Counted from the first letter of the stretch, positions 33,477 through 45,640 are shown. The stretch is DNA of 64,000 bases from Stomoxys calcitrans (GCF_963082655.1 NC_081555.1:145137330-145201329); one strand, 5' to 3'. The notes: generated by a model not told the origin, from the letters alone. Numbers and translations are program-made.

Positions 33477-34970
33477 ACAAGTAAAAGCGTGCTAAGTTCG
33501 GCCGGGCCGAATCTTATATACCCTCCACCATGGATCGCATTTGTCGAGTTCTTTTCCCGGCATCTCTTCTTAGGCAAAAAAGGCTATAAGAAAAGAGTTG
33601 CTCTGCTATTAAAACGATATCAAGATATGGTCCGGTTCGGACCAAAATTAAATTATATGTTGGAGACCTGTGTAAAATTTCAGCCAATTCATATAAAATT
33701 GCGCCCATTGGGGCTCACGAAGTAAAATAGAGAGAACGATTTATATGGGATCTGTATCGGGCTATAGACCGATTCAGACCATAATAAACACGTTTGTTGA
33801 TGGTCATGAAAGGATCCGTCGTAAAAAATTTCAGGCATATCGGATAATAATTGCGACCTCTAGGGATCAAGAAGTCAAGATCCCAGATCGGTTTATATGA
33901 CAGCTATGTCAGGTTATGGACCGATTTGAACGTTATTTGACACAGTTGTTGAAAGTAAGAATAAAATACGTCATGCAAAATTTCAGCGAAATCGGATAGG
34001 AATTGGGCCCTCTAGAAGCTCAAGAAATAAAATCCCCAGATCTGTTTATATGACAGCTATATCAGGTTATGAACCGATTTGAACCATACTTGGCACAGTT
34101 GTTGGATGTCATAACAAAATACTACGTGCCAAAATTCATTCAAATCGGATAAAAATTGCGCACTCTAGAGGCTCAAGAATTCAAGACCCAAGATCGGTTT
34201 ATATGGCAGCTATATCAAAACATGGACCGATATGAACCATACTTGCTAAAATTGTTGGATATCATAACAAAACACGTCGTGCAAAATTTCATTCCAATCG
34301 GATAAGAATTGCGCACTCTAGAGGCTCAAGAATTCAAGACCCAAGATCGGTTTATATGGCAGCTATATCAAAACATGGACCGATTTGAACCATACATAGC
34401 ACAGTTGTTGGGTATCATAACAAAACACGTCGTGCAAAATTTCATTACTATCGGATAAGAATTGCGCCCTCTAGAGGCTCAAGAAGTCAAGACCCAAGAT
34501 CGGTTTATATGGCAGCTATATCAGGTTATAGACCGATTTGAACCATACTTGGCACAGTTATTGGATATCATAACAAAACACGTGGTGCAAAATTTCATTC
34601 CAATCGGATAAGAATTGCGCTCTCTAGAGGCTCAAGAAGTCAAGACCCAAGATCGGTTTATATGGCAGCTATATCAAAACATGGTCCGATATGGCCCATT
34701 TACAATACCAACCGACCTACACTAATAAGAAGTATTTGTGCAAAATTTCAAGCGGCTAGCTCTACTCCTTCGGAAGTTAGCGTGCTTTCGACAGACAGAC
34801 GGACGGACGGACGGACAGACGGACGGACATGGCTAGATCGACATAAAATTTCACGACGATCAAGAATATATATACTTTATGGGGTCTCAGACGAATATTT
34901 CGAGTAGTTACAAACAGAATGACGAAATTAGTATACCCCCCATCTTATGGTGGAGAGTATAAAAATTGCA
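33477..34970 (+). repeat. A1a element, complete (about 1.49 kb)
   Basis: The left end is aaacaagtaaaagcgtgcta, then gttcggccgggccgaatc and tataccctccaccatggatc. About seven 153-bp monomers follow (tctagaggctcaagaagtca, cggtttatatggcagctata). The right end is ggacggacggacggacagac, ctttatggggtctcagacga and atcttatggtggagagtata. Its first 250 bp are nearly identical to the element at 53.4 kb. Confidence 0.93.
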
Positions 34971-35081
34971 TATTTATTCCAAAATCCGGTGGTCATTTTA
35001 AATTTTGTATACATATCACACGATGTGCACAACTTCCAGAGTTGATTTTATTAAATGACATATGGCAAGTCCTATCATCTA

Positions 35082-35317
35082 TTCGGTTGCCCAAAAAATA
35101 ATTGCGGATTTTTTAAAAGAAAGTAAATGCATTTTTAATAAAACTTAGAATGAACTTTAATCAAGTATTCTTTTTTACACTTTTTTTCTAAAGCAAGCTA
35201 AAAGTAACAGCTGATAACTGACGGAAGAAAGAATGCAATTACAGAGTCACAAGCTGTGAAAAAATTTGTCAACGCCGACTATATGAAAAATCCACAATTA
35301 CTTCTTGGGCAACCCAA
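35082..35317 (-). mobile_element. Tc1/mariner-type MITE, 236 bp
   Basis: Terminal inverted repeats TTCGGTTGCCCAAAAA and CTTGGGCAACCCAA continue inward (ataattgcggatttttt), flanked by TA dinucleotides (35080-35081 and 35318-35319). It is non-coding and related to 44346-44576 in the opposite orientation. TIR sequence and TA duplication define the superfamily. Confidence 0.85.
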
Positions 35318-35319
35318 TA

Positions 35320-36375
35320 GTAGTAGTTTAACTAATAACAAGTCTCGGTTCATATGTTCCGTCTCAACTATTTACAGTTGCGCAATAGTCCCGTGGCAGT
35401 TATCATACAAAATTTTAGTCTTATCTCAATTACTCCTAAATTATCCTAAAATTCTTAGTAAAAAAATAATAATTATATTAAATCTTTTTTCATATACCAG
35501 ATATTAATAGAAAGAGTCATGATTACTAGAAATTTCATGGCCTAGAGCAAACGTTGCTATAACCTGATTATTATGGTCTAATCTCCTGGAAAAATGAAGC
35601 AGATAATTATTGTATAATTACCCGAAGAAGAAAGTATTAAAGCAATTTCTCAGTAGTAATTTCCCCTGACTGTGCTATGATACTCATGGCAATGGCGATG
35701 GCAATGGTGATGATGTAGGTAGGAGATGGATTTTTAATGCCAATATCTCCACCTCTCTCGTGTCCCATTTGGTGGCAGACAAGACCATGCTTAAGGAGCC
35801 ATTTTGTTGCTTTCGCATGAGGGTATCTATGATGCACGTTAAAGTGGGCAACATTTTATGGCCTCAATATAAACAGACACACTCACATACACACCCTTGC
35901 CCGAGTGCATAGGCCATAATAACCCCTGATGAAACCTTTCGAGTATGAACTTTTGATGATACATCGAGAATGTGTGTGCGCTTTTGTTGTTTGCAGTACG
36001 TTTAACTGTGGGCTTTGACGAGCTTTGTGCTGCAACCGTAAATGAAATTGATGAACGCGGATTAAATGCCTCACGCAAACCATAACATCCATATGAGTGT
36101 CGCGCTCACTTATTCACACGCCTCTTTGGGGCGAGGCGGCAAATTGGTCTTTTTGTGCGAAAAACACATAAACGCGTTTCAAGCGAATTTTAATAAATAA
36201 GCTCACGTATGATTGCATGCCCCCCAGCTTGAACTCCTGGGGCAAGGATCCCCTGGTGTTTAAAGTTGCCGAAATTAAGCAAAGCTTAATCTGCAATGAA
36301 GTTAAAAGGATGGGTTGCCATGTGAAATTTTCAAGAAAAATATAAGTAAATAGTCAAATTTTTTCCAAATACGAT
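35320..36375. other. Unassigned interval, no gene supported
   Basis: It contains a short ATGGCGATGGCAATGGTGATG tract at about 35690-35712 that is weakly trinucleotide-repetitive. Several 60-80 codon frames lie on the minus strand without domains or start context. No repeat homologous to the rest of the window. Confidence 0.55.
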
Positions 36376-36377
36376 TT

Positions 36378-36467
36378 TTATACCCAACACCGAAGGATGG
36401 GGTTATAATCATTTTGTCATTCCGTTTGCAATACATCGAAATATCCATTTCTGACCCTATAGACTAT
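36378..36467 (-). repeat. A1b left-end fragment
   Basis: Only the first 90 bp of an A1b element are present (tttatacccaacaccgaagg, then atacatcgaaatatccattt), joined directly to a family B element at ctatactagctgga. Confidence 0.75.
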
Positions 36468-39005
36468 ACTAGCTGGACAGGGCCCGCTCCGCTGCGTCTT
36501 CTATCACTCTCTTATTTTATCTGAGCACTATACTGGCACGGTCAGGAAATAAGTCCTGTTTTGGGATGCCGATACGGCCTTTCACATATTTTGCCCAAAT
36601 GTGGATATCATTTTTGTGCTCCATTCCCAAACAACTTTCATTTAAGCCTTAGATTGTTGTGGTCGGTAAATATATCCGGTATGGGAGTATTTTTGGGGTG
36701 TGGTGGACGCCCATATATCAGATTCTTGCTCTGTTTGTTATATATTTCCATTTGGCCGGTTTTGGAGGAGGTGCGGCGCCCTAGATTTCCCAGTTCAATT
36801 AAAATTTCGTTTTACCCATCTCCAAAAACTGGCGTTTTTGAAAAAAAGGTAAGAGGTGGGTCCACCTATTAAAGTTTGGATGTTGGATCCACTTCATTCT
36901 CTTGATTTTGGTGGTGGATTGGAGTAGCCAAACCCTTTGCCCCGAAAGTGGATATCAATTTTATACCCTTCTCCAAAAAACTACATTTGACCTACATATT
37001 GGTTTAGTCGGTATATATGTGTGGTTTAGGGAGAGTTTATGGGGTGAGGCATCCCTGATACACTAGGCCAGATCAGATTTGAGCGCCAATTGCCATTGGC
37101 CTAGGGGAATTTATGGAGTGAGACCATTTATTAAAGCCCCATATTGCCATTGGTTTAATGGTAGTTTATGGCATGAGACGTCCCCCCAACACTTGGGCCC
37201 AAAGTAGGTTATCAAATTTGTTTTCTAATCTAAAATACCAATAATTTGAGCCACATATTGGTAAATTTTTACTCTTTGTGTGGTGTTTGGGGGAAGGGGC
37301 GGCGAATACGTTTATCTAAGCCCCATATTACGATGGTCAGCTAATAATTACTGTTTGTTTTGGGGAAAAGGGGTGGACCTCCAGAGAATTGGTCCCGAAA
37401 GTGGGTATCAATTTCATTTGCTACTCCTCAATACCTTTTATTTGTGCCCCACTCTGACCTAGTCGGTAAATATGTCCGGTTTAGGCGTATTTCGGGGAGT
37501 GGGATGGTCCCCCAAACACTTAGCCCTGAAAATAAATCAGCATCGTGCTCCGCCCTCAAATATCATTTATTTGAACCCCATATTGTCATTGGCCTCAAAA
37601 TTGGATATTAAATTATATTTATTTAAACCCCTTAGGGCAAAGGTCAGCAAATATGTCCAGTTTGGGGTATGGGCCTTAAAAACTATAAATATCGAGCTCG
37701 ACTGTCTTTAAGACCCAAATTGTCATGGCCAAATTGTCATGGCTGTTAGGGGTTGTTATGGGGGTGGGACGTCTCCTAGACAGTTAGTTTCGAACGATGA
37801 CCAGATTCGTGGTCTACTCGCAAATATCTTTCATTTGAGCATATTTCCATAGTCGGCAGACATGTTCGGTTTGGGGTGTTTTGGGGGATTGACATGGCTA
37901 GAAAATACTTTCTATTTGGGGGTTGTTATGGTCCGAATGGTCCCGAATGTTGACTTCAGTTTCGTGGTCTACTCGCAAATATCTTTCATTTGAGCCCCAT
38001 ATTTCCATAGTCGGCAGACATGTTTGGTTTATGGTGTTTTGGGGGATGAGGCGGCACTCAGTGACTAGGCTCTGAAAAAATCAGATTCATGTTCTACTCC
38101 AAAATAGCTCTTCATTGAGTCCCATGTTGCAATTGTTAGCAAATACGTCTTATTAAGGTTGTGTTATGGGGATGGGGTGGCCCCATATACACGTTTTCCT
38201 GAATATCGATATCAGAATCCTGCTTTACTCCCATAGACCTTTCATTGGAGACCCATATTGGTATGCTCGTAAATTTGTTATTTTCGGAGAGGGGCGCGAC
38301 CCAAACACTTGGTTTCACATTTGAATATCAGATTCATATTCTACACTCAAATACCTTTAATTTGAGACCGATATTGCCATGATCAGTAAATAAGTCCTAT
38401 TTGGGAGGGGGAGGTCTTTTGGGGAAGGGGAGGATTCCCGGAAACTTGATCCCACGTTTGGATATCAGATTTGTATTCTACTTGCAGATATCTTTCATTT
38501 GAGTCCCTTATTGTACGATAAGGGGTGTTTTTCGAATTGTGGTAGCATCCCAAACACTTGGTACCTTTTAATTAAGACCCATATTGGCATGATCAGTAAA
38601 TCCTAACGTCCTATTTTGGGGAAGGGGAGTACCCCCCAGAAACTTGGTCCCACGTTTGGATATCAGATTTGTATTCTACTCGCAAATACCTTTTATTTGA
38701 GTCCCATATTGTCGTAATTGGTCTTTATATATATTTCGTTGGGTTTGGGGTTGGGGCGGCCCCCTAGAAACCCCATCCGAAATTTATATAAAAAATTTTT
38801 GTTTTTAGGTTACTATAAGACGGCACACAAAATTTCGCTTCAATCACACCACCCATCTCCGAGATCTGACGTTTTTGAAAATTAGGGTAAGGGGGAGGGT
38901 CCGCTCCCCCTTTCGGATATCAAAAACTGTAGTACCCCATTTTTACCACGAGATCATTATGCACCATCTGTGAGTCTATACGAACAAACAAACAAACACA
39001 AATTC
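36468..39005 (+). repeat. Family B tandem-monomer element
   Basis: It starts actagctggacagggcccgc, then tccgctgcgtcttc. It is built of degenerate units of about 115-160 bp, each with atctttcatttgagccccat, a ggtaaatatgtccggtttgg-like segment and a gggg-rich stretch. It ends with accacccatctccgagatct, ggtccgctccccctttcgga, a tgcaccatctgtgagtctat-type segment and an acaaacaaacaaacac tail. The same beginning and end occur at 49.07-49.79 kb, so these look like true element boundaries. Class unknown; no coding frame is supported. Confidence 0.75.
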
Positions 39006-39008
39006 AAT

Positions 39009-40447
39009 TTTATACCCAACACCACTACAGTGGTACAGTGGTACATTATAGATTTGTGCGTTTGTTTGCAACGCTAAGAGAAGAAGAGCTTATCAATGGG
39101 TATAAGTATACCGATCGACCCAGAATCACTTTCTGATTCGATTTAGCCATGTCCATGTCCTGCTGTCCATCTGTCTGTCCGTCTGTGAGTCCATGTATTA
39201 TTGTAATCAAAGTTCAGGTCGTATTTCGATTTGTCCGATTATCACAAAATTTTGCACATGCCACTTTTTTGACCCAAGGAAAAACGCTATTGATTTTGAA
39301 AAAACTCGGTTCAGATTTAGATATAGCTCCCATATATAACTTTCATCCGATATGGCTTTTTACGGTTGTAGAAGCCACAATTTTTGTCCGATCTTTACAA
39401 AATTGGGCTTTTGATATTTTGTTTGAGGTCTACATATGTGTGCAAATTTGATAGAAATCGGTTCAGATATACCTCTCATATATATCTTTTATCCGATATT
39501 AACTTTTAAGGCTTTAGAAGCCACAATTTTAGTCCGATCTTTAAAATTTTTTGCGCGAGGTGTTTCATTCGACGTCGTAATATCTGTAGAAAATTTCATG
39601 AAAATCGATCTTTACAAAATTTGGCATGGGGTTTCATTTGACGTCTCCATATGTGTGTGAAATTTCATAAAATTCGGCCCAGATTTAGATATAGCTCTCA
39701 TATATATGTATCGCCCGATTTGCACATAAATGGCGGTAGTACCTACAATTTTCAACTGATCTGCACAAAATTTGGCACGGACTGTTTTGTTACTGATCTA
39801 AACTTGTCTAGAAAATTTCATCGAAATCGGTTCAGATTTAGATATAGCTCCCATCCGATTTGGCCTTTTAAGGCGTTAGAAGCCACAATTTTGGTCCGGT
39901 CTTTAAAAAATTTTGAATGAGGTGCTTTATTTGACGTCTTCATATGTGTGCATAATTGCATAAAAATCGGTTTAGATTTAGATATAGCTCCCATACATAT
40001 CGTTCATCCGATATGTCCTTTTAAGGCTAAAGAATCCACAATTTTTGTCCCATTTTGCATGAGACGTTTAAATTGACGTTCCAATACGTGCGCAAATTTT
40101 CATTAAAGTCAATCTTAATTTAGATATTGCTCCAATGTGTATATTACATCCCATATGGACTTTTAAGGCAGTAAAATTCACAATTTTAATCACATCTCTA
40201 CAATGTAGGGCGTCAGATGTTCTATTTCATGACCCAATATGGGTCATTAAAATTGACACAGGTTTCGATATAAATCCCATATAATCTTTTATCTGATATG
40301 GCCTTTTAAAGATGTGGAAATCCAAATCGTTTGTCCTATGGTAGGAAAATCTTACAAGGTTTTAAATTCTACATATAAAAAGTACCACATACACTACTGG
40401 GTATTATATAGTCGGCACCGCCCGACTTTTGCCTTTCCTTACTGATT
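39009..40447 (-). repeat. A2 element, complete (about 1.44 kb)
   Basis: The left end is ttttatacccaacaccacta, then cagtggtacattata. The conserved block ccgatcgacccagaatcact and a gtctgtccgtctgtgagtcc tract follow. Monomers carry gatatagctcccatatat and ccacaatttttgtccgatc. The right end is gggtattatatagtcggcac, then cgcccgacttttgcctttcc. The right palindrome AGTCGG...CCGACT is analogous in position but unrelated in sequence to the A1 palindrome. Confidence 0.9.
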
Positions 40448-40514
40448 TTTTTATTAAATTTAAGAAAACTTTAAAAGAAATTAAACATTTTCTTAGAAAA
40501 TGTATACAAAAAAG

Positions 40515-40675
40515 ACAATTTTTACTAAATTTTAAGAAATTTTTTACTAAATTTTAAGAAAATTTTTTTCTAAATTTTAAGAAATTTTTTACTACATTTT
40601 AAGAATTTTTTTTTACTAAGTTTTAAAAAAAAAATTACTAAATTTTAGGAATATTTTTACAAAATTTTAGATTTC
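40515..40675. repeat. AT-rich minisatellite, unit about 20-25 bp
   Basis: Six or so imperfect copies of tttttactaaattttaagaaa, differing by small A/T-run indels. No coding potential. Confidence 0.8.
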
Positions 40676-41329
40676 AAGAGAAAGACAAATTCATAATTGT
40701 ACATTATTTTCTTGAAACTTTACTTCGAAAAAATCAAAACTGTGACACACAGTCGATGATGGCGATGAGGCCTAGAAAAAAAAAACTTTATAGATTCTTA
40801 CGAAAATCCAAAGGATATAATTATCGTATCCAATATATATTGAGGGAATAACTAAATTATGTACACCCATCCCATCCTTTGGTGATGGATGAAAAAAACC
40901 ACCTTTTACGAATTTCCATTTGGCAATCCTTGCCGTTACAGCTTAATTACATGAGTGTCGAAAGTGCTCCATAGCCCTTTTTGGCCATCTACCTGTATAG
41001 ATTTTATAGATTGGGATTTAAATAGGCTCGTTTGGTGAATATCTTCATTTATAGGTGTATGAATGTGTGAATATGATATGTTTTATACAGCAATAATATT
41101 ATTGAACATGAAATTGTATCTGTGTGCTGGAGAGAGCATCAGGCCATTTAACCTGGTGCCAAACTCTTTGTTTGTTTGTTTCTTCTATAAACAGTTTAAT
41201 GGCTTACCTTTTTAACATTCACTCATGGGGCGAATTCAGTTTTTGAAAGTACGAGGGCATTTTACAAAAGATAAGTGATTAATTTGAGAATGTATTTTTT
41301 TATGCGCACCACAATGGGATGGGAGGAAT
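40676..41329. other. Unassigned interval with A1 right-end remnant
   Basis: Around 40740-40897 a decayed A1 right end is visible (gatgatggcgatgaggccta, then tacacccatcccatcctttg and gtgatggatgaaaaaa). The rest to 41329 has nothing I recognise. Confidence 0.45.
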
Positions 41330-41525
41330 ATTTTTCCCTACACAACCACTGTGTCACAGGGTGTTATGACTTTGTGCATTTGTTTGTAACGCTAAGAAGG
41401 ATCTAGATCTAGATCCATGGATAACTATAGCAATCGGCTCAGGATCACTTCCTGATTCGATGACCATGTGTTCTTGTAATCAAGGTACAGGTAGCAATTG
41501 TCATAAAATTTTGCACAAGTACCAC
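41330..41525 (-). repeat. A2 left-end fragment
   Basis: It matches the A2 left end: ccctacacaaccactgtgtc, cagggtgttatgactttgtg, catttgtttgtaacgctaag and caatcggctcaggatcactt. It is truncated where the minus-strand LINE relic begins. Confidence 0.75.
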
Positions 41526-42535
41526 CATGAACGCGTTTAAAAGTTTTCTTCTCTGGAGCTCCTTCATTCATTCTGACAACAAGACCTGGCCCACGAAACC
41601 GTTGTATTTAGATACGTTTAACTATGCTAACGTCTTCACGCAGCTCATACAGTTCGTTATGCAAACGACGCCGATATATCAATGCAGACTGGTCCATAAA
41701 TTTTACGAGGAATCTTCTCTCAAATACTCCAAGCACTACCTTGTCTGCTGTCACAAATTGCCCTTGCCCTAGCAAGTGTCATCCTGCAGAGTCTTATTCA
41801 TGTTGCAGGGATACCAAATTCAGACATACTTTGGAACATCGAAAGCGTCTTTGTAGTCAACAAAGGTATCGTAAGAGTTCACCTGTTCTTCTCATGTCTT
41901 TTCCAGGATTTAGTGCAGTGTGAATATTTGGTCCAGGGTGGATTTAACAGGTCTAAGGATGTATTGATATTGCCCAATTATCTCAGTGACTTTAGGTTTT
42001 AATCTTTCACACAGTACGCCCGAGAGTATCTTGTATGCGATGGGAAGGAGCCTTATTCCTCTGTAGTAGGTACATTCCGTTTTGTCTCTTTTCTTGTGTA
42101 CGGGACATAGTATCTGAGGGTTCAATCATCGGGTATGCGTTCTTCTAGACAGATTGCACAGACAAGCTGATGAATACGCCCTATCAGTGTTTTGCTTACG
42201 GTATTAGATAGGTCAGTGGGCAACCCAACGGCTCCTACTGCCTTATTGTTCCTCAGTTGGGTTACTGCTAAGCATACTATACCATCATCAGAGATTGGTT
42301 CTGCGGTAACCTTCCGCCGCTATCTTCGGACATAAGCAGTTGGGTAAAATGTTCGTTCCATATCTTCAAACTATCTGTATCAGTTACCAAATTTTCTTCT
42401 TTATCACTGCAGAAGGATGTGCCTGCACCAAAGCCATCGGTGAGATGTTTAACTCTATGGTGGAATTTCCGGACTTCATTTTGACTCCTGTACATCTAAA
42501 TTCAATCATACTCACACTCAAGTCTTTCCAATTCT
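41525..42535 (-). pseudogene. RTE-like LINE relic: pre-RT, reverse transcriptase and C-terminal segment
   Basis: Read on the minus strand, the pieces are: about 42277-42495 pre-RT sequence (SLKIWNEHFTQLL); 41910-42125 reverse transcriptase with YRGIRLLPIAYKILSGVLCE, RLKP and GQYQYILRPVKSTLDQIF (the normal fingers/palm entry GPYQCGFRPGKST, decayed); then a deletion of the palm; and at 41525-41780 a C-terminal segment with a MDQSALIYRRR-like string and a WLGHVVRM-like end. The catalytic palm motif is not found. Frames are broken by stops, so this is a dead copy. The clade name is from pattern memory. Confidence 0.75.
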
Positions 42536-42872
42536 TTTTATACCCACCACCATGGGATGGGGGTATACTAATCCAGTCGTTCCGTTTGTAGCTTCTCGAA
42601 ATATTGATCTAAGATCCCATAAATTGATCGTCTCTACATTCTGACTCGATCTAGTCATGTCCGTCCGACCGTCCGTCTGACGAAATCGCGATAGAGGTCG
42701 AACGCATAAAACTAGCCTCTTGAATTTTTGCAGAGATACTTAACATCGAAGTATTTAGCTCGTTGGGGATTGCAAATGGGCCATATCGGTTCAGATTAAG
42801 ATATAGCTCCCATATAAACCGATCTCCAGATTTGACTTCTTGAGCCCCTAGAAGCCACAATTTTCATCACCC
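42536..42872 (-). repeat. A1a left end, fragment
   Basis: The end is tttttatacccaccaccatg, then ggatgggggtatactaatcc. It is followed by gaccgtccgtctgacgaaat and one monomer (gatatagctcccatataaac). It is cut at about 42870 by family B sequence. Confidence 0.8.
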
Positions 42873-43177
42873 ACCCCCACAAAAACGCCCACAATGGGCA
42901 CATTAGCCAATCTCGGATATATGAGACTCGGTTTGTTTGTTCCGTATAGACTGAAATACGGCAGAACCGATTTTGTCGAAATTTTTGCATATTATGCAGG
43001 TTGGTCTGGAAGGAAACATAGGCTATATAATTGTTCGGTATCGGAAGGGGGACGGACCCTCCCTCTCCCTTTTGCCAAAAACACAACCCAAAATCAAAAG
43101 TGGATTGATAAGGACAATATGGGTATCAAATGCAAAGTATGCGCGAGTAGATAACGAATCTGGCATACAAATTCATG

Positions 43178-43776
43178 TAAAGGGTGATTTTTTTGACGTT
43201 AGGATTTTCATGCATTAGTATTTGACAGATCACGTGGGATTTCAGACATGGTGTCAAAGAGAAAGATGCTCAGTATGCTTTGACATTTCATCATGAATAG
43301 ACTTACTAACGAGCAACGCTTGCAAATCATTGAATTTTATTACCAAAATCAGTGTTCGGTTCGAAATGTGTTCATTCACCGTAACGTTGCGTCCAACAGC
43401 ATCTTTGAAAAAATACGGTCCAATGATTCCACCAGCGTACAAACCACACCAAACAGTGCATTTTTCGGGATGCATGGGCAGTTCTTGAACGGCTTCTGGT
43501 TGCTCTTCACTCCAAATGCGGCAATTTTGCTTATTTACGTAGCCATTCAACCAGAAATGAGCCTCATCGCTGAACGGTGAATGAACACATTTCGAACCGA
43601 ACACTGATTTTGGTAATAAAATTCAATGATTTGCAAGCGTTGCTCGTTAGTAAGTCTATTCATGATGAAATGTCAAAGCATACTGAGCATCTTTCTCTTT
43701 GACACCATGTCTGAAATCCCACGTGATCTGTCAAATACTAATGCATGAAAATCCTAACCTCAAAAAAATCACCCTT
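43178..43776 (-). mobile_element. Palindromic mariner-like deletion derivative, 599 bp
   Basis: AAGGGTGATTTTTTTGA and its reverse complement form the ends, flanked by TA (43176-43177 and 43777-43778). The inverted repeats extend about 200 bp inward from each end and include the transposase start codon and N-terminal helix-turn-helix codons (RLTNEQRLQIIEFYYQN) in both arms. Only about 170 bp of single-copy sequence lies between them. Family B sequence on both sides rejoins cleanly when the element is removed. Confidence 0.88.
43404..43604 (-). pseudogene. Mariner-like transposase core fragment
   Basis: The minus-strand frame contains FSDEAHFWLNGYVNKQNCRI, then HPEKCTVWCGLYAGGIIGPY and FFKDAVGRNVTVN. 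This is the region around the second catalytic aspartate of the Tc1/mariner (IS630) DDE family found widely in insects. The first and third catalytic regions are missing, so no active transposase is made. The 95-codon plus-strand frame at 43293-43580 reads the other arm and then antisense. Confidence 0.85.
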
Positions 43777-44345
43777 TAGAAGTATTGGGGGTCACACCAC
43801 GGCCACAAAAACGCCCAAAATGGGCACATTAGCCAATCACGGATATATGGGACTCGGTTTGACTGAAAAACGGCAGAACTGATTTTCTTGAAATTTTCGC
43901 ATATTGTGTAGGTTGGTCTGGAAGGAAACATAGGCTAAATAATTTTTCGGTATCGAAAGGGGGACGGACCCTCCCCCTTATGTCAAAAACACAACCCAAA
44001 ATCAAAAGTGGACCAATTGGGACAATATAGGTATCAAATGGAAGGTATTGGAGAATAGAATACGAATATGGTATTAACATTTGAGGCTAAGTACCCATCG
44101 GGCCGCCCCAACCCCAGAACTCGAAACAGACATATTGAACGTTCATTTCAATATGGGGCTCAAATGAATGGTATTCGGGAGTAGATTTCGAATCTGGCAT
44201 ACAAAATCAGATTGAAGTACAGGGGGTCACGCCACCCCTCAAAAACGCCATTAGACCCATTATGACTATATGATAGTTGGCTGAACCGATTTTCTGAAAA
44301 AGGTACATAGATTGTGTTCGTCTGTCTGGAAGGAAACATAAGCTA

Positions 44346-44576
44346 TTGGGTTGCCCAAAAAGTAATTGCGGATTTTTTATATAGTCGGCGTTGACAAATT
44401 TTTTTACAGCTTGTGACTCTGTAATTGCATTCTTTCTTCTGTCAGTTATCAGCTGTTACTTTTAGCTTGTTTAGTAAAAAAGTGTAAAAAAAGTATATTT
44501 GATTAAAGTTCATTCTAAGTTTTATTAAAAATGCATTTACTTTCTTTTAAAAAATCCGCAATTACTTTTTGGGCAA
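44346..44576 (+). mobile_element. Tc1/mariner-type MITE, 231 bp
   Basis: It starts TTGGGTTGCCCAAAAAGTAA and ends attactttttgggcaa, flanked by TA (44344-44345 and 44577-44578). The right TIR is five bases shorter than the left. The interior matches 35082-35317 in reverse orientation. Confidence 0.87.
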
Positions 44577-45433
44577 TAATTAATAATTTTTAGATATCGG
44601 GAGGAGGCGGACCCTCCTCTTTACCCCAAAAAACGCCACCCATATCCGAAAGAGGTTCGATGGGCTCAATAAGTATATCAAATGAAAGGTATTGGAGACC
44701 AGAAAACGAGTATGGAATTAAAATATGGGTTCAAGTACCCAGCGGCCCCCTAACCCAAAAACTCCTCTAAACAGATATACTCGAAGATCATGTCAATATG
44801 GGACTCAAATGAAAAGTAATAGGCAGTAGATTACAAATATGGTATAAAACATTAGGTCCAAGTAATGGGAGATCGCCAACCCCCAAATACCCCCAAATGG
44901 GCATATTAGCCAACCATAGCTATATGGGACTCAAATGAAAGTTATTAGGGAGTTGATAACGAATATGACATTAAAATTTGCGTTCAAGTCTAGGTGGCGC
45001 TTTTCCTCCTAAATATATGTCAATGGGTTATTTGACCCATTATGACAATATGGGACTCAAATGAAAGGTATTTGAAAGTAGAAAACGAATTTGATATCCT
45101 GTTTTGGAGTGTATTTTAGAGAACGCCCTAAAGCAACCTCTAAACTGAACTTCATTTCTGTTGGGAATAAAGAACAAACTTGATATCTATTTTCAGTGGA
45201 AAATGCCGGTGGCCTTCCCAGGCCCAAAACACCCTCCAAACGGTTCATATTTACCAGCCATGTTAATATTGGGGCTCAAATTAAAGGGACTGGGAAGTGC
45301 AGCACGAATTTGATATCCATATTTGAGTCAAAATGTCTGGCACCTCATCCCTCCTCTAATGAGAACATTGCCCTAGGGAAGAACATTACCACCAGAAACC
45401 GAGAAGGGGCAAATTCTCACACATAAGTGAGTT

Positions 45434-45640
45434 CTTTCCGATTCAAGTTTAAACTCAGTGATAGGGGACTTTTCGACACCTCTTTGGTGAACAATTTTTT
45501 AATAACCATGCATGGCATTGCGCCTCGCAAATGTCGCCAACATTAAGAGGGGTAAACACCGCTTTGTTCGATGTACTCGCCAGGATTCGAACGTGTTCAG
45601 CGTCATAGGCTACAATGGCACGAATTCGATACCCGCTTTC
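45434..45640 (-). mobile_element. tRNA-derived SINE, decayed, minus strand
   Basis: It shows ttccgattcaagtttaaact, cacctctttggtgaac and cgccaggattcgaacgtgtt, then cagcgtcataggc. These are the reverse complement of the SINE body, box B and head. The tRNA-like head is scrambled. Confidence 0.7.

Larger units (their letters stand above)
42875..45430 (-). repeat. Family B element, minus orientation, interrupted
   Basis: Degenerate units with caatatgggactcaaatgaa, ggtattggagaatagaaaac and ccccaacccccaaatacccc-like text are the reverse of the 36.5-39 kb element. Clear interruptions are the mariner derivative at 43178-43776 and the MITE at 44346-44576. The reconstructed empty sites match neighbouring B units. 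The outer limits are uncertain, and the right side fades near 45.36-45.43 kb. Confidence 0.7.

Noticed and set aside
35637..36296. Several 60-79 codon frames in an otherwise unassigned interval
   Set aside because: No domain, no splice or start context, and overlapping frames on the same strand with equal claim.
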